A stretch of 64,000 nt of DNA. Origin: Akkermansia muciniphila (GTDB lineage: Bacteria > Verrucomicrobiota > Verrucomicrobiia > Limisphaerales > SIAT01). Positions 59,844 through 64,000 of the stretch are shown here, piece after piece. A program made the position numbers and the translations under genes. Numbering within the stretch: position 1 is the stretch's first letter; the number at the start of each line of letters is the position of its first letter. The notes beneath the pieces were generated by a model. It worked only from the letters and a program-made list of their open reading frames with translations, had not been told where the DNA came from and did no database searches. The DNA lies in assembly GCA_945900775.1 (NCBI GenBank), contig CAMDJP010000001.1:17822-81821 (forward strand). Reading direction: 5' to 3'.

Positions 59844-61223
59844 ATGAACAGAGGATTTTTGAATCAAGCACTGGCCCGTCGGCACGCGCTGAAGATTGGG
59901 GGCCTCGGGCTGCTGGGGCTGACGTTGCCGAAGATTCTGGCGGCGGAGGCAGCCAAGCCAGCTAAGGCTGCCCGCATCAAGTCCGTTGTATTTCTTTTTC
60001 AATGGGGAGGTCCGAGTCACATCGACATGTTCGATATGAAACCGGATGCGCCCACGACGCATCGCAGTCCGCACAAGGCAATCCGCTCCAGCGCCGATGG
60101 AATCCAAGTCTCCGAGCATCTGCCCCGTGTGGCGAAGGTGATGGACAAGGTGACGCTCATCCGCAGCGTGCACCACACGATGAAGAACCACAACTCGGCT
60201 GGCTACTACGCGCTTACGGGTCACGCGCCGCCGAGTGATGATCAAAGGTTGCGGGATGGAATCGAATTGTTTCCCGCCTACGGTTCGATGGTAGACCGCC
60301 TTGCCCCTAGCCATAATGGGATTCCAACATCCGTGTCCTATCCGCATGTGGTGCGAGACGGTTCGGTGACGCCCGGTCAGCACGCGAGTTTTCTGGGCAA
60401 AGTTCACGATCCGTTGTTGATTACACAGGATCCGAACGTGTCCGGTTTCGCGCTGCCGGAACTGAGTCTTCCGGCGGGCATCAGCCACGAACGGATGACC
60501 GCACGTCGCGAATTGCAAAAGCTCGTAGATGCGCAATCCCGCTTGCTGGAAACCTCGCCGATTGCCCGCGGCATCGACGGCTATTACGAGCGGGCGCTGG
60601 AGATGTTTCAAAATGAGAAATGGCGGACTGCCTTCGATCTCGCAAAAGAGCCAGAGCGCGAACGCGATGCCTACGGGCGGACGACTTACGGGCAAAGCTG
60701 TCTGCTGGCACGGCGATTGGTCGAGGCGGGGACAAAGTTCGTGACCGTCTATTTCTCGGATAATATCGGCGGGCAACGCACCGATTCTGGCGGCTGGGAT
60801 ACGCACGGATTCAACGACACGCGAATGTTTCCCATCGTGGAGAAATACCATCTGCCGATTACCGACCAAACGCTGCCGGTGTTCCTGAATGATCTCGAGG
60901 CGCGCGGATTGCTCGACACTACGCTGGTCGTCTGGATGGGTGAGTTCGGCCGCACGCCAAAGATTAACGCCAACGTAAGCCGCGACCACTGGCCGCAATG
61001 TTACACCGTGCTGCTGGCTGGTGGCGGAGTGAAGCGCGGCTATGTGCACGGGGCGTCGGATTCGAAAGGCGAATTCCCAGCTGAAAAGCCTGTGCGCCCG
61101 GATGATCTCGCCGCGACGATGTACCACCTGTTCGGCATCGCACCGCACAGCGAAGTGCGCGATGTGAACAATCGCCCGCTGGCGGCCACCAACGGCAAAG
61201 TCATCGAAGAAATCCTTATTTAA
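59844..61223 (+). CDS. DUF1501 domain protein
   Basis: KSVVFLFQWGGPSHIDMFDMKPDAPTTHR; GQSCLLARRLVEAGTKFVTVYF; GGWDTHGFNDTRMF; VVWMGEFGRTPKINANVSRDHWP. Confidence 0.94.
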   Translation: MNRGFLNQALARRHALKIGGLGLLGLTLPKILAAEAAKPAKAARIKSVVFLFQWGGPSHIDMFDMKPDAPTTHRSPHKAIRSSADGIQVSEHLPRVAKVMDKVTLIRSVHHTMKNHNSAGYYALTGHAPPSDDQRLRDGIELFPAYGSMVDRLAPSHNGIPTSVSYPHVVRDGSVTPGQHASFLGKVHDPLLITQDPNVSGFALPELSLPAGISHERMTARRELQKLVDAQSRLLETSPIARGIDGYYERALEMFQNEKWRTAFDLAKEPERERDAYGRTTYGQSCLLARRLVEAGTKFVTVYFSDNIGGQRTDSGGWDTHGFNDTRMFPIVEKYHLPITDQTLPVFLNDLEARGLLDTTLVVWMGEFGRTPKINANVSRDHWPQCYTVLLAGGGVKRGYVHGASDSKGEFPAEKPVRPDDLAATMYHLFGIAPHSEVRDVNNRPLAATNGKVIEEILI

Positions 61224-61255
61224 AACCCTCGGAAAACCGAACGGTCGTTCTGAAT

Positions 61256-61366
61256 ATGTCGCTCCTTCTGCTCCTGATCATCGCATTTTCGGGCGCACTC
61301 CTCCTCGCAGCCATCGGCGTCGGAATCTATTTCGCCATCCGCAGCAAAGATGACAGCTCCGAGTAA
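61256..61366 (+). CDS. 36-aa single-TM microprotein (MSLLLLLIIAFSGALLLAAIGVGIYFAIRSKDDSSE)
   Basis: Intergenic ORF 61256-61366 between two convergent DUF1501 genes; hydrophobic helix followed by charged tail. Confidence 0.45.
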   Translation: MSLLLLLIIAFSGALLLAAIGVGIYFAIRSKDDSSE

Positions 61367-61379
61367 GGCTCCCGCTCCG

Positions 61380-62669
61380 TCAGATGAACAACTTCTCCAC
61401 CGGCCGACCGTAGTCGGTGATCGGTACCGGGCGGTCGTCCGGCGTGTAGAGGCGCTTGTGGGGGTTGATGCCGAGGGCGCAGTGCATGGTGGCGTGGAAA
61501 TCTGGCATCGTGAGCGGCATCTCAGCAATCTTGCTGCCGCTCTCATCGGTCGCGCCGATGACTTGGCCGCTGCGCAATCCGCCGCCGGCCAGCACGCCGG
61601 TAAAAGCCTGCGATTGGTGCCCACGCCCGCCGCGCGAGTCGAATCCCGGTGGTCGTCCGAACTCGGTGGCAATCACCACCAGCGTCTTCTCCAACATCTT
61701 GTGCTTTTCTAGGTCGAGCACCAACGTGGCAAAAGCCTTGTCCAGTTCTTGGATCAGCTTGTGCTGATCGCGCTGGCCCTCGTTGTGGGTGTCCCAGCCA
61801 GTGCCATTAATGAAGTTGAGGTTGAAGGACACTTCGACAAAACGGACGCCCGATTGCACGAGTCGCCGCGCGAGCAGGCAGCGCTGACCGAACTCGCCAC
61901 CGTAGCTGTCACGTAACGTCTTTGGCTCGTGCGTGAGATCGAACACGTTCATGAACTCGGGCCCGGCAATCTTGAAGCCGCGTCGGCTGATTTCCCCTTG
62001 GGCAATCGCTGCCTTGTCAGTTGGATTTCGCTGCTCAAATTCTTTCTGCCACGTGCCGAGAAGCCCTTCGCGACGCTGCTGGCGTGCGGCGTCCACATCC
62101 GGCGCGCGCATCAGTCCGTTCGGCCCGGTCTCCAACTGCGTGAGATAGACGTAGCCGTGCTCTGGGCCGAGGAAGCCGGGGTCACGCGCGATGTTCGGAT
62201 AGCCCATCACCACGTAAGGCGGCACGGCTTGCGTGCGCGAACCGAGTTGGTGCGCTACGACCGAGCCGATGGAAGGATAGACGACCGTCTCGCTCGGCTT
62301 GCGTGCGGTATGAACGAGGTAAGTCGCCGCGCCGTGCTCGGCGGATTGCTCGTGCGAAAGCGAACGGAGCAACACGCAGCGATCGAGGATGCCGGCTGTT
62401 TGCTTCAGATGCTCGCTGATCTTCACGCCCGGAATCGCGGTGCCGATGGTGTTGTAATAGCAGCCGGGAATCTTCTTACCATCCCCGCGGCCTTTCGGGT
62501 CGAACGTGTCGATCTGCGCCATTCCGCCACCCATCCAGAGGAAGATGCAGGCCTCGGCTTTGCCCTTCGGTACGGCCTTGCCAGCATCGGCGAGGCTGGC
62601 TAAGGGCGCGGTGAGCGCACTGGCGGCGCTGGCCTTCAGAAATTCACGACGGTTCAAGTTCAGTTTCAT
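61380..62669 (-). CDS. DUF1501 domain protein
   Basis: ACIFLWMGGGMAQIDTFDPKGRGDGKKIPG; GQRCLLARRLVQSGVRFVEV; VIATEFGRPPGFDSRGGRGHQSQAF. Confidence 0.93.
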   Translation of the reverse strand: MKLNLNRREFLKASAASALTAPLASLADAGKAVPKGKAEACIFLWMGGGMAQIDTFDPKGRGDGKKIPGCYYNTIGTAIPGVKISEHLKQTAGILDRCVLLRSLSHEQSAEHGAATYLVHTARKPSETVVYPSIGSVVAHQLGSRTQAVPPYVVMGYPNIARDPGFLGPEHGYVYLTQLETGPNGLMRAPDVDAARQQRREGLLGTWQKEFEQRNPTDKAAIAQGEISRRGFKIAGPEFMNVFDLTHEPKTLRDSYGGEFGQRCLLARRLVQSGVRFVEVSFNLNFINGTGWDTHNEGQRDQHKLIQELDKAFATLVLDLEKHKMLEKTLVVIATEFGRPPGFDSRGGRGHQSQAFTGVLAGGGLRSGQVIGATDESGSKIAEMPLTMPDFHATMHCALGINPHKRLYTPDDRPVPITDYGRPVEKLFI

Positions 62670-62675
62670 GAGCGG

Positions 62676-64000
62676 TCAGGGAATCAGCACAAACTCCGAC
62701 GCGTTGAGAAGCGACCAGAGGAAATCCTCGTAGCGCTCGCGGAACTCCGGGCGAAGCCGTTTCGTTGGTTCGTCGCCCATCCGCAGGCGCCGCTCCTCTT
62801 CCATGCGGATATAGTTGGCCGCGGTGCTGAGGTGATTCGCCCAACCAATGCGGTCGTCGGGCCGAACTCTTTTCACCTGCTTCACCGCATCGGCGACGAT
62901 CCGGATTGCATGACTGGATTTCAGATACTCCGTCGCGGACTTGGTCTCGCTTACGGAAGGTGGACGGTTGAGCACGCGGAGGAAAGTCTCTGAAACAAGT
63001 GCCTCGACCGGCTGCGTCTTGAGCGCCAGTTCGGTGAAGGCGCTATCGTCGGAGAGTCGTGCGATGCGCGTGCCGACGACGCCATTGGCAAGCAGTAGCG
63101 TCTGCATTGGCGAAGGCGCGTCGGCGCGCGTGGTGGTTGGGTTCTGGCGCGATTGACGCCAGCCATACGTGGTGAGCACGTCCACAATGGATTGCGCGGC
63201 GGGCTTGGCGAGCGAAGGGCGATCGCGCTCGTTCATCGTCGCGGTGAACTCCCATGCGCGGCGCGGTACGCCGAGGTTGAGGAAGGTCTCCAGTGGGCGG
63301 TTGCCAGCAGGGCTTGTATTTAGCTCCTCGCTGCCGAATTCCTTACCGGCGATGAGGAAGAGCGAATCCACAAGCTGCTCGGCGGACAGACGGCGTCGAG
63401 CGGGACCGGTGAAGAGGCGATCCTCGGCACGCGTGTCGGCCCACGATGTATCCACCGGCCGTCGCTGGTAGGCGTATGAGGAGAAGATAAGCCTAGAGAG
63501 TGCCTTCAGATCGTAACTGCTGACGATAAATTCGCGAGCCAGCCATTCAATCAGCCCGGGATGCGAAACGAGCGCGTTGTTCCAATCCTCGGCCGGTTCG
63601 ACAAGGCCACCGCCGAAGTACCGCTTCCAAACGCGATTAGATACAACCTTTGCGAAACGCCCGTTATCCAGCGTGACGAAGAGGCGTGCGGCCTGGCTGC
63701 GCGTGGCGGGTGCGGTCGCACTAATCGGCACCAGCGCGGCGAGTTGAGTTAGCTTCGCGTGTTGCTCGAACGGCCAGTGCGGATCGAGCGATTGGCCGGG
63801 CTTGAGTGTGATGGTAATTTTCGGTTTTCGGAAACCTTCGACGACCGACACAGTGCTCGATGACGGAAGTTTGAGCGGCTTGCCTTCGAGCATTGCGGCG
63901 AGGCTAAAGGTGTCGCTCTGCTTGTGCGGATGATCTGGCGCATCGTGACAGCGAGCGCATGAGAGTTTCTCGCCGAGAAACGCCTGCGCGAGAACATCTG
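62676..64000 (-). CDS. DUF1549/DUF1553-type cytochrome protein, 5' end truncated by window edge
   Basis: Frame is open upstream of the listed Met: AQAFLGEKLSCARCHDAPDHPHKQSDTFSLAAMLEGKPLKLP; then NRVWKRYFGGGLVEPAEDWNNALVSHPGLIEWLAREFI; SSYAYQRRPVDTSW. Confidence 0.92.
   Translation of the reverse strand, partial: DVLAQAFLGEKLSCARCHDAPDHPHKQSDTFSLAAMLEGKPLKLPSSSTVSVVEGFRKPKITITLKPGQSLDPHWPFEQHAKLTQLAALVPISATAPATRSQAARLFVTLDNGRFAKVVSNRVWKRYFGGGLVEPAEDWNNALVSHPGLIEWLAREFIVSSYDLKALSRLIFSSYAYQRRPVDTSWADTRAEDRLFTGPARRRLSAEQLVDSLFLIAGKEFGSEELNTSPAGNRPLETFLNLGVPRRAWEFTATMNERDRPSLAKPAAQSIVDVLTTYGWRQSRQNPTTTRADAPSPMQTLLLANGVVGTRIARLSDDSAFTELALKTQPVEALVSETFLRVLNRPPSVSETKSATEYLKSSHAIRIVADAVKQVKRVRPDDRIGWANHLSTAANYIRMEEERRLRMGDEPTKRLRPEFRERYEDFLWSLLNASEFVLIP

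Noticed and set aside
59739-61148. 469-aa minus-strand ORF
   Set aside because: Antisense to a DUF1501 gene whose frame contains unmistakable family motifs

Overview
This 64 kb window is a GC-rich, densely coding bacterial chromosome segment. Its gene content points to the PVC group, most likely Verrucomicrobiota: DUF1549/DUF1553 and DUF1501 cytochrome-type proteins, several Gfo/Idh/MocA oxidoreductases and TIM-barrel isomerases, and a PSCyt1-SUMF1 fusion. I saw no CRISPR array, transposase, integrase or prophage module. Housekeeping genes include guaA (partial), a degP/htrA-like protease, rnpB, hisS, hpf/raiA, bioF-bioA, ccsA-hemA-hemC, hisD-hisC, ilvB, lnt, prfB, trpC, a tRNA-Pro(GGG) and a hemQ-like gene. 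The strongest new observation is a complete transcription attenuator upstream of the stand-alone ilvB. It has a 25-aa leader peptide, MLENVRQVVVVAVVVTGDAAGTCRN, with mutually exclusive 1:2, 2:3 and 3:4 stems that I aligned by eye. Other points of interest are an RluA pseudouridine synthase fused to an RlmI/RlmK-type methyltransferase, the prfB +1 frameshift site, an uncharacterised HAD / DHS-like / PfkB operon, a trypsin-LamG-like-SirB1 three-domain protein, a TolB-M28-PDZ protein, a terminator that overlaps the start of a lipoprotein ApbE gene, and a 36-aa membrane microprotein between two convergent cytochrome/DUF1501 gene pairs. All domain assignments come from motif recognition; no database search was run.
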